DNA of 64,000 nt from Massilia litorea (GCF_015101885.1 NZ_CP062941.1:2790001-2854000); one strand, 5' to 3'; counted from the stretch's first letter, positions 1 to 8,668 are shown. The notes: a model not told the origin generated them from the letters alone. Program-made: numbers and translations.

Positions 1-277
1 GCGGATCGTGTGGGCAGTAATAAAAGCCGTCGAGGCTGAGGTTTTCGCGAAACAGCAGGTCGGCCAGGCGGTCGGACACCAGACCCATTGCGTCTTCCGG
101 GAAGCGCCCCAGGGCAATGCCTCCCTGGTTGCTGACGACGAAAAAGCGATAGTCGAGCCGGGCGAGCAGGCGCAGGGCAGGGCCGGCTCCGCTGCTGAGC
201 CGGATGCGGCGCGGTTCCACGTTGTAGGGCACGTTGTCGACCAGCGTGCCGTCCTTGTCGAGAAAGATCGCTTTCAT
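1..277 (-). CDS. HAD-family phosphatase, GmhB-like (3' part outside window)
   Basis: The first 92 residues are visible, and the C-terminus lies beyond the left edge. The protein opens with the HAD motif I, with Asp7 and Asp9 in LDKDGTL. A motif II segment, SNQGG, follows near residue 50, which is the form seen in histidinol-phosphate and D-glycero-D-manno-heptose-1,7-bisphosphate 7-phosphatases. The likely role is dephosphorylation of a sugar phosphate during heptose or glycan precursor synthesis in the cytosol. The gene is the last visible member of a minus-strand glycan operon and starts one base after the stop of the dehydrogenase gene. The exact substrate cannot be decided because the cap and metal-binding regions are missing. 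Confidence 0.8.
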   Translation of the reverse strand, partial: MKAIFLDKDGTLVDNVPYNVEPRRIRLSSGAGPALRLLARLDYRFFVVSNQGGIALGRFPEDAMGLVSDRLADLLFRENLSLDGFYYCPHDP

Positions 278-278
278 G

Positions 279-1106
279 TCAGGGCCAGGACGTTTCGCGC
301 ATCGGCAGCACGGTCAGTTCGGCGATGACGGTCTCGCGCGGCATGAGCAGCACCGAGCGGATGGCCTCGGCCACGGTCAGCGGGTCCTGCAGGGCGGACG
401 GATCGAGTTCGGGAAAACGGTCGAGCAGGAAGGGCGTGCGCATGCCGCCGGCCACCACGGCGGTGACCCGGATGCCGTGCGCGCGCAGTTCCGCATGCAG
501 CGCATGCGACAGGCCGAGCAGGCCCCATTTGCTGGCGTGGTAGGCCGCCGCGTTCGGCCAGGCGCGCTTGGCCGCTGTCGAGGTCACGTTCACGATGTGG
601 CCGCCGCCCGCCTGGCGCATGTGCGCGGCCGCCTGCCTGGACAGCAGGAAGGGGCCGTTCAGGTTGGTGCCGATGACGCGCAGCCAGTCTTCCTCGCGCA
701 GCTCGTCGATCGGCGCGGTGACGTCGGTACCGGCGTTGTTGATCAGGACATCGAGCCGGCCCATGGCCTCGACCGCCTCGGCGACGGCATGCCGCGCCTG
801 ATCCGGATCGGCGACGTCGAAGCCGATGGTGTGCACGCGCGTACCGCCGGCGCGCAGCCGCGCGGCGGCCGGTTCGAGCGCGCCCGTGCGGATGTCGGTG
901 GCGACGATGTCGGCCCCGGCATGTGCGAGCACCTCGGCCAGCGCGGCACCGAGCCCGCTGGCGGCGCCCGTGATGAAGACGGTCTTGCCGCGCAGGCCGG
1001 TGCTGCCGTCCTGCGCTGTCCGCACCTGCGGCGCTCCCTGCGCCTGCTGTGCTTCTTGCTGAGCCTTCTGCTGCGCCTTCTGCTGTGGATCGTGCGACGG
1101 GTTCAT
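279..1106 (-). CDS. short-chain dehydrogenase/reductase
   Basis: This is a 275-residue classical SDR. It has the nucleotide-binding TGAASGLG at residues 46-53, an Asp at 71 that favours NAD(H), NNAG at 123-126, and the catalytic Ser176, Tyr189 and Lys193. Residues 8-24 form an unusual Gln/Ala-rich extension before the Rossmann fold. The start codon overlaps the stop of the upstream glycosyltransferase gene in an ATGA arrangement, which indicates translational coupling within the glycan operon. It probably oxidises or reduces a sugar or a small metabolite. The substrate cannot be read from the sequence. Confidence 0.85.
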   Translation of the reverse strand: MNPSHDPQQKAQQKAQQEAQQAQGAPQVRTAQDGSTGLRGKTVFITGAASGLGAALAEVLAHAGADIVATDIRTGALEPAAARLRAGGTRVHTIGFDVADPDQARHAVAEAVEAMGRLDVLINNAGTDVTAPIDELREEDWLRVIGTNLNGPFLLSRQAAAHMRQAGGGHIVNVTSTAAKRAWPNAAAYHASKWGLLGLSHALHAELRAHGIRVTAVVAGGMRTPFLLDRFPELDPSALQDPLTVAEAIRSVLLMPRETVIAELTVLPMRETSWP

Positions 1107-2440
1107 GTTCGCTCCTGGAGAGAGGTGATGCCGGACGCGGTGTTGCTCCGGACTTCGTCGAGTACTGCCGCATACACGGCGGCGGCCTGCTGCGCGACGG
1201 CGCGCCAGGTGTAGTGGCGATACGCACGCTGCAGGCCCGCCTCGCCCATGCGCGTCGCCCGTTCCGGATCGGCGTGCAGCATGGCCAGGCGCTCGGCCAG
1301 CGCCCGCGGGTCGCGCGAGGGAACCAGGAAGCCGGTCAGGCCGTCGACCACGGTGCTCTTGATGCCGCCCACTTCGGAACCGATCACGGGACGGGCGCAG
1401 GCCATTGCTTCGACCGGGGTGATGCCGAAGGGCTCATACCAGGGGGTGGTGACGAAGACGTCGGCGGCGCCGTACCACAGGCGCAGGGCCGCGCGCGGCT
1501 GCTGGCCGACGAAGCGCACGTGGTCCCTGACGCCGAGCTGGTGCGCAAGCGCACGCAGCCGGCCAAGCTCCGGGTCTTCGCCGCCCTCGGGGCCCGCCTG
1601 GCCGCCGCCGACGACGAGCAATTCGGCATCGACCGCATGCCGTTCGCGCAGCAATGCGAGGCCCTGGATCACGGTGTCGACGCCTTTGCGCGGCACCATG
1701 CGCCCGAGCTGGAGCACGATGAACCGCCCTGGTGCCAGGTCAAGGCGTGCCCGTGCCGCCGCGCGCGGGATCCGCCACAGCTCGCCGGGATCGAAGCCGC
1801 AGGGCGCGACCGTGATCCGGCCGGGCGCGGCCCCGTAGAGCTGTTCCATGTCGAGCCGGTCCTGTGCGCATTCGGCAATGATGCGGTCGGCCTGGCGCAT
1901 CAGGGCCGTCTCGATCCGGGTACGCTCGGGCGGGAAGGCATCGAGCGCGCCCTGGGCCAGGCGGCGCACCTGTCCCAGCGCATGGAAGGTGATCACATAC
2001 GGAATGCCGAGCGCGAGCTTGAGCTGCTGGGCGACCATGCCCGACATGAAAAAGTTCGCGTGGGCGATGTCGTAGGCTTGCGGTTGGCGCCGCGCGAAGC
2101 GGGTCACGAAGCGGGCGAAATGGGGCATGTAGCGCAGCAGCTGCTCCTTCGGCACATAGTGCGCGGGACCGGCCGGCACGTGGATCACGCGGACCTTGTC
2201 GCACAGTTCCACCGCCTGATTCTGGCCGGGCGCGTCGCGCCGCGTGAACACGTCGACGCGGGCGCCTGCCAGCGCCAGTTCGCGCGCCAGGTTGGCCACA
2301 TAGACGTTCTGGCCGCCGCAGTCGACGCTGCCCGGCGCGGCGAGCGGCGAAGCGTGCTCGCTGATGAGGGCGATGCGTCCCGGCGGGGTGCCGGCCGGGG
2401 TGCTGACGTTTGTGCCTGCGGGCTCTTCGTTCAACTTCAT
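1103..2440 (-). CDS. glycosyltransferase, GT4 family
   Basis: This 445-residue GT-B enzyme resembles sucrose-phosphate-synthase and MshA-type transferases. The N-terminal acceptor loop CGGQN is at 41-45. The donor-site GRMVPRKG is at 246-253, and the EX7E motif (Glu336, Glu344) lies in a YEPFGITPVE context. It would transfer a nucleotide-activated sugar onto a growing glycan on the cytosolic face. I chose the ATG whose first bases overlap the stop of the upstream transferase gene (ATGA). A longer in-frame reading exists upstream, but it would run through that gene. The acceptor and sugar are unknown. Confidence 0.87.
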   Translation of the reverse strand: MKLNEEPAGTNVSTPAGTPPGRIALISEHASPLAAPGSVDCGGQNVYVANLARELALAGARVDVFTRRDAPGQNQAVELCDKVRVIHVPAGPAHYVPKEQLLRYMPHFARFVTRFARRQPQAYDIAHANFFMSGMVAQQLKLALGIPYVITFHALGQVRRLAQGALDAFPPERTRIETALMRQADRIIAECAQDRLDMEQLYGAAPGRITVAPCGFDPGELWRIPRAAARARLDLAPGRFIVLQLGRMVPRKGVDTVIQGLALLRERHAVDAELLVVGGGQAGPEGGEDPELGRLRALAHQLGVRDHVRFVGQQPRAALRLWYGAADVFVTTPWYEPFGITPVEAMACARPVIGSEVGGIKSTVVDGLTGFLVPSRDPRALAERLAMLHADPERATRMGEAGLQRAYRHYTWRAVAQQAAAVYAAVLDEVRSNTASGITSLQERT

Positions 2441-3405
2441 GGGACGCTCCCGCCGCCCGCGGTACCGGTAACGTGGCGGAAGGCGGCGTCCCAGTCGGCG
2501 CTGAAGCGCTCGATCGAAAAGCGCTCCTGGGCACGGCGCCGCGCGGCCTGGCCCAGGTCGCGCGCCAGCGAGGGGCTGCGCAGCAGCTCGCGCATGCAGT
2601 CGAACAGGCGCTCGACGCGGGTGTCGATGAAACCGTTGGCGCCATCGTCGATCACGGTTGCCATCTCGGCCGTGGCGAGCGCCACCACCGGCATGCCGAC
2701 CATCATCGCTTCGATGACGGCGAGGCCCAGGCTGGAGTAACGGATCGGACTGAACAGGAAGCGGTAGCGCGCGGCAAATCCCGGCAGCTGCGCATGCTGC
2801 ACTTCGCCGATGCCGTCCAGCTCTTCGGCCGCCATGCCGACCAGGTCGAGCGGCAGCTGGCTGCGCGCCTGCAGGAACAGGTCGGGCCCCATGCGCCGGC
2901 CGCGCCGGCCGAGGTGGTTGCTGATGACCAGGCCGCGTTCGAGGGCGCCGAGGTAGCGCACCGACTCGGGGACCAGCACGCCGTGCTCGATCACGCGCGT
3001 GGGCGTGCGTCGGTTGTCCCACATCAGCGCGTTGAAGGGCGTGACGTGCACCAGCAGCACGTTCGGATCGTCGACCAGGTGGGGCGTATCGGTGGGGTGG
3101 GCGCGCGGCGGATCGTGCTCGAGGTAGATGCGCGGCAGGGCGCGCTGGGCGGCCGTGAGGAAGAGGAACTGGTCTTCTTCCCATTGATGGTCGTCCTGGA
3201 ACAGGATGCAGTCGAATTCCTGCGCGTGCGCCGCCTCGACCGGCAGGTCGTGCACGTTGTCGCCCCAGGGAAAGTGGCCGGCGCGCCCGCCATAGCCGGG
3301 CGGGCGGCCGGGCTTGCAGACGACGAAGAAGTCGTGCGGCACCTGCGACAGGTAGTACAGGTAGCTGCCGTGGGTATGCCAGGTCAGGATCTTGAGTCGG
3401 CGCAT
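2437..3405 (-). CDS. glycosyltransferase, GT4-like with altered EX7E motif
   Basis: This 322-residue protein has a GT-B C-terminal half, with the segment YSSLGLAVIEAMMVG followed by PVVALATAEM. Where GT4 enzymes normally carry EX7E, the first Glu is replaced by Ser while the second Glu remains. Activity may therefore be altered, or the enzyme may belong to a divergent subfamily. The N-terminal half has acidic and aromatic segments (QDDHQWEEDQF) of a type often found in transferases that act on cell-surface glycans. The gene is coupled to its neighbours: the downstream start overlaps its stop, and the upstream gene ends 7 bases before its start. Confidence 0.75.
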   Translation of the reverse strand: MRRLKILTWHTHGSYLYYLSQVPHDFFVVCKPGRPPGYGGRAGHFPWGDNVHDLPVEAAHAQEFDCILFQDDHQWEEDQFLFLTAAQRALPRIYLEHDPPRAHPTDTPHLVDDPNVLLVHVTPFNALMWDNRRTPTRVIEHGVLVPESVRYLGALERGLVISNHLGRRGRRMGPDLFLQARSQLPLDLVGMAAEELDGIGEVQHAQLPGFAARYRFLFSPIRYSSLGLAVIEAMMVGMPVVALATAEMATVIDDGANGFIDTRVERLFDCMRELLRSPSLARDLGQAARRRAQERFSIERFSADWDAAFRHVTGTAGGGSVP

Positions 3406-3412
3406 GTGAGCC

Positions 3413-4432
3413 TCAGGTGAAACGGACGCGGTAGCGGATGGCCCCGGCCAGGCGCCAGAACACGGACAAGGGCGGTATCAGGGCCGAGGTGAGGACGACG
3501 TCGGCGATGTGCGACGCGGTGTGGGCCGTGCCGCGCAGGCGCTGCAGGCACAGCCGCGTCGTGAGCGCCAGCCAGGCCAGGCCGGCAAGGAGTGCGAGGG
3601 TGCCCGCGCCGGCGAGCAGGGCGCCGAACGCGACGACGAGCGCGGCCACGGCGAAATAATGGTCCCAGGGCGGCGTGGCCGCGATGCGTTCGCGGTACAG
3701 CCGCGGGTGCTTCTTGTAGAGCAGGGCGTCGAACACGGCCTCGCGTGTGCGGCCCAGGCTGGCGCCCCAGGGCGCCGGGAGCACCGGCTGCACCACCAGC
3801 GCCTCGGGCACGCTGACGATGCGCGCGCCCAGCGCCAGCAGGCGGAAGTGGAGGTCGGCGTCGCAATGGCCGGCCTGCTCGAAGCGTTCGTCGAAGCCGT
3901 CGAGCGACTCGAGCAGCTGTTTGCGGCAAAAGCAGTTGGCGACGCAGAAGGCGTCGATGGCGGCGTGGCGCGCGGCGCGCTGGGCCTCGGTCTCGCGCCC
4001 GGGCAGGGGCGCACGTGGGGAAAAGTCCAGCCGGCCGCACAGCACGTCGACCTCGTCGCCGAAGGCGGCCAGGCCCTGCGCCAGCCAGGAGCACGAGGGT
4101 ACGGTGTCCTCGCCGGTAAAGGCGATGATCGGCGCCCGGGCGCTGCGCCAGCCGAGATTGCGTGCGGCGGCCGGGCCGTGCGTGTTGGAATTGGGCAGGT
4201 AGACCAGCCGCGGGCCGCGCTCGAGGGTACGTGCGCGCCAGCCGGCCACCAGGTGCAGGGTATTATGGCTGGGCTCGTCGTCGACGACGATGACCTCGAA
4301 GGCCGTGCCGGGCAGGCTCTGGCGGGTGAGCGCGTCGAGGCAGCGGTCGAGCAAGTCCATGCGCCCGCAGGTGGGCACCACGACCGAGATGAGGATCGCG
4401 CTGCTGGCTGTCGTTGACTCCCTTCCTGGCAT
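3413..4432 (-). CDS. glycosyltransferase, GT2 family, membrane-associated
   Basis: This 339-residue GT-A enzyme opens with the GT2 signature SVVVPTCGRMDLL, followed by VIVVDDEPS, which contains the first Asp pair that binds the nucleotide-sugar. A GFDERFEQAGHCDADLHFR segment matches the typical GT2 region where the base-catalysing acidic residue lies. Two hydrophobic stretches, at about residues 267-297 and 305-325, suggest membrane anchoring through the C-terminus. It probably extends a surface polysaccharide or a lipid-linked glycan together with the two downstream transferases. Confidence 0.83.
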   Translation of the reverse strand: MPGRESTTASSAILISVVVPTCGRMDLLDRCLDALTRQSLPGTAFEVIVVDDEPSHNTLHLVAGWRARTLERGPRLVYLPNSNTHGPAAARNLGWRSARAPIIAFTGEDTVPSCSWLAQGLAAFGDEVDVLCGRLDFSPRAPLPGRETEAQRAARHAAIDAFCVANCFCRKQLLESLDGFDERFEQAGHCDADLHFRLLALGARIVSVPEALVVQPVLPAPWGASLGRTREAVFDALLYKKHPRLYRERIAATPPWDHYFAVAALVVAFGALLAGAGTLALLAGLAWLALTTRLCLQRLRGTAHTASHIADVVLTSALIPPLSVFWRLAGAIRYRVRFT

Positions 4433-4478
4433 GATCCGCTCCGCTCAGTTCCGCTCGGTTCCAGTCTCGGTTCCAATA

Positions 4479-6254
4479 TTAATGAGGCGTTTCCTTGTCC
4501 ATCCGCTGCTGCAACAGCCACAGCCGCGCATACATGCCCCGCCGCCGCAACAGCTCGGCATGGCTGCCCTGCTCGACGATGCGGCCCCGGTCCATGACCA
4601 CGATCAGGTGGGCGTTGACGACCGTCGAGAGGCGGTGCGCGATGATGAGAGTGGTTCGATTGCGCGACAAACGGTCGAGTTCCTGCGTGATGGCGTGCTC
4701 TGAATCTGAATCAAGGGCCGACGTTGCTTCGTCGAAAATCAGGATCGGCGGATCCTTGAGGATGGCGCGCGCGATCGCGATGCGCTGCTTCTCGCCGCCG
4801 GAGATGTTCACGCCCCGTTCGCCCACCGGCGTCTCGTACTTCAGGGGCAGGGCCGCGATCAGTTCGTGCAGCTGGGCGGCGCGGCAGGCGGCGACTACCT
4901 CGCCATGGGTACTGCCGAGCCGGCCGTAGGCGATATTGCTGCCGATCGTGTCGTTGAACAGGGCCGTGTCCTGCGGCACGACGCCGATCGCCGCGCGCAC
5001 GCTGGCGGCGGCGACTTGCCGGATATCCTGGCCGTCGATGAGGATGCGCCCGCTTCCCGGGTCGTAATAGCGCAGCAGCAGGCGCGCCAGGGTCGACTTG
5101 CCCGAGCCGCTGCGCCCGACCACGGCCACCGTGGTCCCGGCGGCGATATGCAGGTTGACGTCGACGAGCACCGGCCGCCCGGGGTCGTAATGGAAGTGGA
5201 CATGCTCGAACACGATGTCGCCCGCGCCGACGCGCAGCGCCGGCGCATCGGGCGGATCGCGGATTTCGGGACGCTCGCGCAGCAGCGCGAACAGGCGCTC
5301 GGCATTGACCCAGGCGTCGCGCGCCTCGCGGTAAACGAAGCCGAGGGCGTTCAGGGGCAGGCAGACCTGCAGGGCATAGGCATTGATCAGCACCAGGTCG
5401 CCCACGCTCATGCGGCGCGCCATGACGGCCTGGCCGGCCAACACCATGATGGCGGCCACGCCCAGTGCGATGAGGGCACTCTGGCCGACGTGCAGCGTGA
5501 ACAGCGCGCGCTGGTTGGCCGCGCCGGCCGCGCGCCAGTCGTCCATGATGATGGAGAAGCGGTGCGCCTCGAAGGCTTCGTTGGTGAAGTACTTGACGGT
5601 GTCGTAGTTGATCAGGCTGTCGGCCAGCTGGCCCTTGGCGCGCGAGTCGAGCTTGTTGACGCGGCGCTGGTAGACCACGCGACGCGCGGTGAACACCAGG
5701 GTAAAGCCGGCGTAGACGAGGAAGGTCACCAGGATGATGGCGGCAAACCCCACCTCGTAGCGGTTGAGCATGATGGCCAGCACCAGGCCGATCTCGACCA
5801 TGGTCGGCACGATGGTGAACAGGCCGACCCCCAGCAGGAAGGCGATGCCGCTGGTGCCGCGGTCGATGTCGGGCAACAGGCTGCCGAGTTTTCGTTGGGC
5901 GTGAAAACGCGGCCCGAGCGCATGCAGGTGGGCAAAGGTCTTTTGCGCATAGGCCGAGACCGCCGTCAGGGTGACCCGCACGAACAGCAGGTCGCGCCAT
6001 TCGTTGAACAGGGTCGAGGAAAAGCGCAGCAGGGCGTAGCCAATGAGAAGGTAGAGCGGCAGGCGCGCCGGCAGGGTGCTGCCCGAGAAGGCGTCGATGA
6101 TGCGCTTGAGCAGTAGCGGCACGGCCACGGTGGCCAGCTTGGCCACCAGCAGCAGGACGACGGCGGCGACGGTGCGCCAGCGATGGCGGGCAAGCACCTG
6201 CCACAGCTCGGCGCCGATTCGCGTCTGACTTGTCGTGTCGTCCACAGCTTCCAT
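4479..6254 (-). CDS. ABC transporter, ATM1/HMT1-type exporter (permease-ATPase fusion)
   Basis: This 591-residue half-transporter has an N-terminal membrane domain of about six helices (residues 25-320) and a C-terminal ATPase. The ATPase shows Walker A GRSGSGKST, Q-loop VPQD, signature ISGGEKQR, Walker B ILIFDEAT and switch His in AHRLST. The segment DSLINYDTVKYF is characteristic of the ATM1/HMT1 group, which exports glutathione conjugates or metal-thiol species in mitochondria and many proteobacteria. It is the first gene of a minus-strand run into the glycosyltransferases, 46 bases upstream of the GT2 gene, so a role in glycolipid export cannot be excluded. The ATM1-like core argues for thiol-metal export. 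Confidence 0.85.
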   Translation of the reverse strand: MEAVDDTTSQTRIGAELWQVLARHRWRTVAAVVLLLVAKLATVAVPLLLKRIIDAFSGSTLPARLPLYLLIGYALLRFSSTLFNEWRDLLFVRVTLTAVSAYAQKTFAHLHALGPRFHAQRKLGSLLPDIDRGTSGIAFLLGVGLFTIVPTMVEIGLVLAIMLNRYEVGFAAIILVTFLVYAGFTLVFTARRVVYQRRVNKLDSRAKGQLADSLINYDTVKYFTNEAFEAHRFSIIMDDWRAAGAANQRALFTLHVGQSALIALGVAAIMVLAGQAVMARRMSVGDLVLINAYALQVCLPLNALGFVYREARDAWVNAERLFALLRERPEIRDPPDAPALRVGAGDIVFEHVHFHYDPGRPVLVDVNLHIAAGTTVAVVGRSGSGKSTLARLLLRYYDPGSGRILIDGQDIRQVAAASVRAAIGVVPQDTALFNDTIGSNIAYGRLGSTHGEVVAACRAAQLHELIAALPLKYETPVGERGVNISGGEKQRIAIARAILKDPPILIFDEATSALDSDSEHAITQELDRLSRNRTTLIIAHRLSTVVNAHLIVVMDRGRIVEQGSHAELLRRRGMYARLWLLQQRMDKETPH

Positions 6255-6595
6255 CGTCCAGTCCCCGAAGACCTCCGGTGTTGGACCGGCGTGGCAGGAT
6301 TCGGGTCAGGCGGGATTGCTGTGATGGGTCAAATACGGTCGCGTTATTTCTGGGACCCCGGCGTGGCCCCGGTCTGCCAAGGATGAGAGGGCAGGACGCA
6401 GGTCCTCCCGCTGGCCGGAAAACTTTGCAAAGTATTGCTCAGTATTTGTAGGAATGGTCTTATAGCCGACTTGGCGGCGAAGATGCTGTCGGCAGGCCGG
6501 GCGGCCCAAAAAGATGCCTGCATGGCGCAGGCGTGCGAATGCCCGGCGGTCGTGGCGCACCGCCGGGACTGCTTCGACTAGTCCGACAAAAGCGC
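6255..6595. other. intergenic region with one hairpin
   Basis: This gap separates the 5' end of the ABC exporter gene from the 3' end of the disordered-protein gene. It should hold the promoter of the exporter/glycan operon. I see a GC-rich perfect hairpin near its right end, described separately, and an AT-richer tract near its middle. No convincing gene or -35/-10 pair is visible. Confidence 0.5.
6542..6567. terminator. GC-rich hairpin downstream of the disordered-protein gene
   Basis: A 9-bp perfect stem, CCCGGCGGT pairing with ACCGCCGGG around an 8-base loop, lies 29 bases past the stop of the minus-strand gene to its right. No T-tract follows, so intrinsic termination is only possible. 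It could equally be an mRNA-stabilising hairpin. Confidence 0.4.
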
Positions 6596-7471
6596 TCAGC
6601 CGCGCGAGAAACCGGTGTCGTCGTCCATCTTGCGGTCGCCCGCCAGGCGGTTTGCGCCGGCCGGGCTCTTCGGATAGCCGCCGGCGGCGTCGTTCGATTC
6701 GTGCACGCCGTTCGGGTCCTGATTCATGCTGCCGCCCGGCTTCCAGCCCGGGTTTTCGCTCGTCGGCCCCGAGTTGCCCGGGCTGCGCGGGAGACCGCCG
6801 ATGGTGTCGTTCGACTGGTGCGTTCCGGTGGGATCTTCGGTGCCCGCCTCACGACCGTTTTCGCCGGTTTGCGAGCCGGCGCGGTCGGTGCTTTGCTGTG
6901 CTCCCTGCGAGCCGGATTGTCCCGAGGCGCGCTGGCTGTTCTGTCCGCCCCCGCTCGATTGCATCGATTGCCCCACGCCATGATGGTGGCCGAGCGAGCC
7001 GCCCTGCAGTTCGGGCTGGCGCGGATCCTGCGGATTCATGCGTGCGGCTGCCTGGGTGTTGCCCGCATGCTGGCCTTCGTGATGGAGGAGGGAGGTGCCG
7101 GAATCAAGCGGACGGCGTCCCACCGGCTGCTCCAGTTCGCCCCAGGCGGCGGAGTGCTGTTCCATCTGGCGCTGGTGGCTGTCGGTGATGCCCTGCTGCG
7201 GGCCGCTGCCGCCGCTCTGCTGGGTTTGCATCGAGCCGCCCGGCAAATCCCAGCGGCTGCTGTCTTCAGCAAATTGTCCCGGACCCATGCCGCTTTGCTG
7301 GGTGCTCATCTGGTCGACGCCCTGGCGCCCCTGCTGCTGCGCGGCGCCTTGCGGGTAGGTATGGTCGAGCGGCGCGTCGGGCGAGGTCTTGCCCTTGGCA
7401 TTCTTGTTCCACTTCTCGTTGCCGCCGTTATTCGTCTGGTTGTTCATTTCGCTGCGTTGATTCGCATCCAT
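6596..7471 (-). CDS. Gln/Gly/Ser-rich disordered protein with two DPxGxHxSND repeats
   Basis: I do not recognise a family over the full length. From the chosen ATG, preceded by GAAAGGAAAAGAC, the product is 291 residues. It is dominated by Gln, Gly, Ser, Asn and Asp, with no hydrophobic core, signal peptide or membrane segment, so it is predicted to be intrinsically disordered. Two near-identical 19-residue units at 213-231 and 252-270 follow the pattern DP-x-G-x-H-x-SND-xx-GG-x-P-[RK]-SP. A His-rich stretch (GHHHG) lies at 161-165. It is divergent from a KGG-type stress protein gene, so a desiccation or stress-protectant role is a reasonable inference. A longer in-frame reading upstream lacks a ribosome-binding site. 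Confidence 0.7.
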   Translation of the reverse strand: MDANQRSEMNNQTNNGGNEKWNKNAKGKTSPDAPLDHTYPQGAAQQQGRQGVDQMSTQQSGMGPGQFAEDSSRWDLPGGSMQTQQSGGSGPQQGITDSHQRQMEQHSAAWGELEQPVGRRPLDSGTSLLHHEGQHAGNTQAAARMNPQDPRQPELQGGSLGHHHGVGQSMQSSGGGQNSQRASGQSGSQGAQQSTDRAGSQTGENGREAGTEDPTGTHQSNDTIGGLPRSPGNSGPTSENPGWKPGGSMNQDPNGVHESNDAAGGYPKSPAGANRLAGDRKMDDDTGFSRG

Positions 7472-7816
7472 GTCTTTTCCTTTCAAATTTTGCTGGCCTG
7501 GCGCGTCAGACAGGTGCCTGCCGACGCTGACTATCCTGCCATCATGCGCGCCTCCGCACGGTTCCAGTATAGGAAGACGCATCGGTAGTGTGTAGGACAA
7601 TAACTGATGGGGAAAGTGATCAAAAGCACGCTATTTCGTAAGTGCATTTTCTGTCGCCTGTAGTCCTACAAAGTCATCTGAAAATGTCCTATACCCTCAT
7701 CTAATTCGCATGCCTACTATGAATTCGACATTCGCTCATCGGCGTCAATTGATGGGCGAGGGTTAAGCCTGCCGCAGGACGCGGCGGTTTTATAAGTGAA
7801 CAGGGAGAACACGATC
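7472..7816. promoter_or_regulatory. divergent promoter region with three GTCCTA-type motifs
   Basis: This 345-base, comparatively AT-rich stretch separates two divergent stress-type genes and must hold both promoters. The word GTCCTA[CT] occurs three times, once inverted: as its complement GTAGGACA near 7591, as GTCCTAC near 7663 and as GTCCTATA near 7687. This spacing could be an operator array. No start site can be assigned by eye. Confidence 0.45.
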
Positions 7817-8107
7817 ATGGCTTCGAGTAACCAAGGCAACAAGCAAGGCGGTAACCAGTCCAACAGCCAGAGTGCTGGCGGCACCCGTAATCGCGGTTTC
7901 GCATCGATGGATCCACAGCGCCAGCGCGAAATCGCCAGCCAGGGCGGCAAGGCAGCCCATCAGAAAGGCACTGCGCACGAATTCACCTCCGAGGAAGCAC
8001 GCCGCGCCGGCAGCATGAGCCACGGCAACCGTCAATCGGCAAGCGCCGGTTCGGGCAGCAGCTCGCGCAGCTCCTCGAAGAGCGGCGGCCGCAGCTCGAA
8101 AGAGTAA
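7817..8107 (+). CDS. KGG-motif stress protein (YciG-like)
   Basis: This 96-residue hydrophilic protein holds one stress-induced KGG repeat at residues 27-50. Its core is GFASMDPQRQREIASQGGKA, the form seen in YciG and other general-stress proteins. A short tail segment, EFTSEEARRAG, and a Ser/Gly-rich end follow. KGG proteins are small, abundant, soluble stress proteins whose biochemical role is not established. I start at the ATG with AGGGAGAA about 9 bases upstream, rather than at an ATG 21 bases earlier. A strong terminator-like hairpin follows the gene. Confidence 0.85.
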   Translation: MASSNQGNKQGGNQSNSQSAGGTRNRGFASMDPQRQREIASQGGKAAHQKGTAHEFTSEEARRAGSMSHGNRQSASAGSGSSSRSSSKSGGRSSKE

Positions 8108-8173
8108 GGCCAGACCACGACGCCGTGCCGGCTGCCGGTGGTGGCCGGCACGGGACGTCAGGACGAATATGCA

Positions 8174-8199
8174 CGGGGAGCGTCAAGCTCCCCGTTTTC
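8174..8199 (+). terminator. intrinsic terminator after the KGG gene
   Basis: An 8-bp perfect stem (CGGGGAGC with GCTCCCCG) around the loop GTCAA is followed directly by TTTTC. It lies 66 bases after the KGG-protein stop. Confidence 0.8.
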
Positions 8200-8266
8200 T
8201 TGCCAAAGCCACACATGGATGGGGTAGAATCGCTGCGCCTTTTTAACTATCCAGAGGAATCCCGTC

Positions 8267-8668
8267 GTGAAAGAAGCGGTCATTCGTGAAGTCAAGAGCA
8301 TGTCCATGTCGTGCGATCGCGTCGGCAATTCGCTGCTCGCCAAGTTCTCCACGCAAGGCGCCGGCGATATCTGCCTGCATATCCCGGCCTCGATCGTCTT
8401 CTGGCTGCTGAAACATATGCCGGTCAACCAGGATCCGAACCTGCAAGCGCCACCGGCGCCGCCCGAAATCACCCAGCAGGACTGGCATAATCCGAACAAT
8501 CCGCGCGCCTTGACGCTCAATTGCCGCGAACTGCCGGGCAAGCTGCGCATGGCGTTCAACCTCGACCGGACGCCGAACCTGGTGCTCGTCCTCAACCGCA
8601 GCAACGTCGAGCTGATGCGCCAGATCATGGGCATGTACAGCCGCGAGCTGATCGACCTCGACGCGTAA
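8267..8668 (+). CDS. conserved hypothetical protein
   Basis: This is a 133-residue soluble protein with no family that I recognise. It starts with GTG, preceded by AGAGGAAT at a good spacing. An N-terminal strand-rich region (residues 1-45) is followed by a proline-rich linker with PPAPPE near 62-67. The C-terminal part ends in a helix with LMRQIMGMYSRELIDL. There is no signal peptide or catalytic motif. It stands alone between the KGG gene's terminator and the carboxypeptidase gene. Confidence 0.7.
   Translation: MKEAVIREVKSMSMSCDRVGNSLLAKFSTQGAGDICLHIPASIVFWLLKHMPVNQDPNLQAPPAPPEITQQDWHNPNNPRALTLNCRELPGKLRMAFNLDRTPNLVLVLNRSNVELMRQIMGMYSRELIDLDA

Noticed and set aside
234..1214. Long plus-strand reading frame opposite the SDR gene
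   Set aside because: It is a high-GC antisense shadow with Arg/His/Gly-rich sequence and no domain or ribosome-binding site; the SDR has all catalytic motifs.
6306..6560. 84-residue minus-strand reading frame in the gap upstream of the ABC exporter
   Set aside because: There is no ribosome-binding site, no recognisable domain, and the composition is unlike neighbouring genes.
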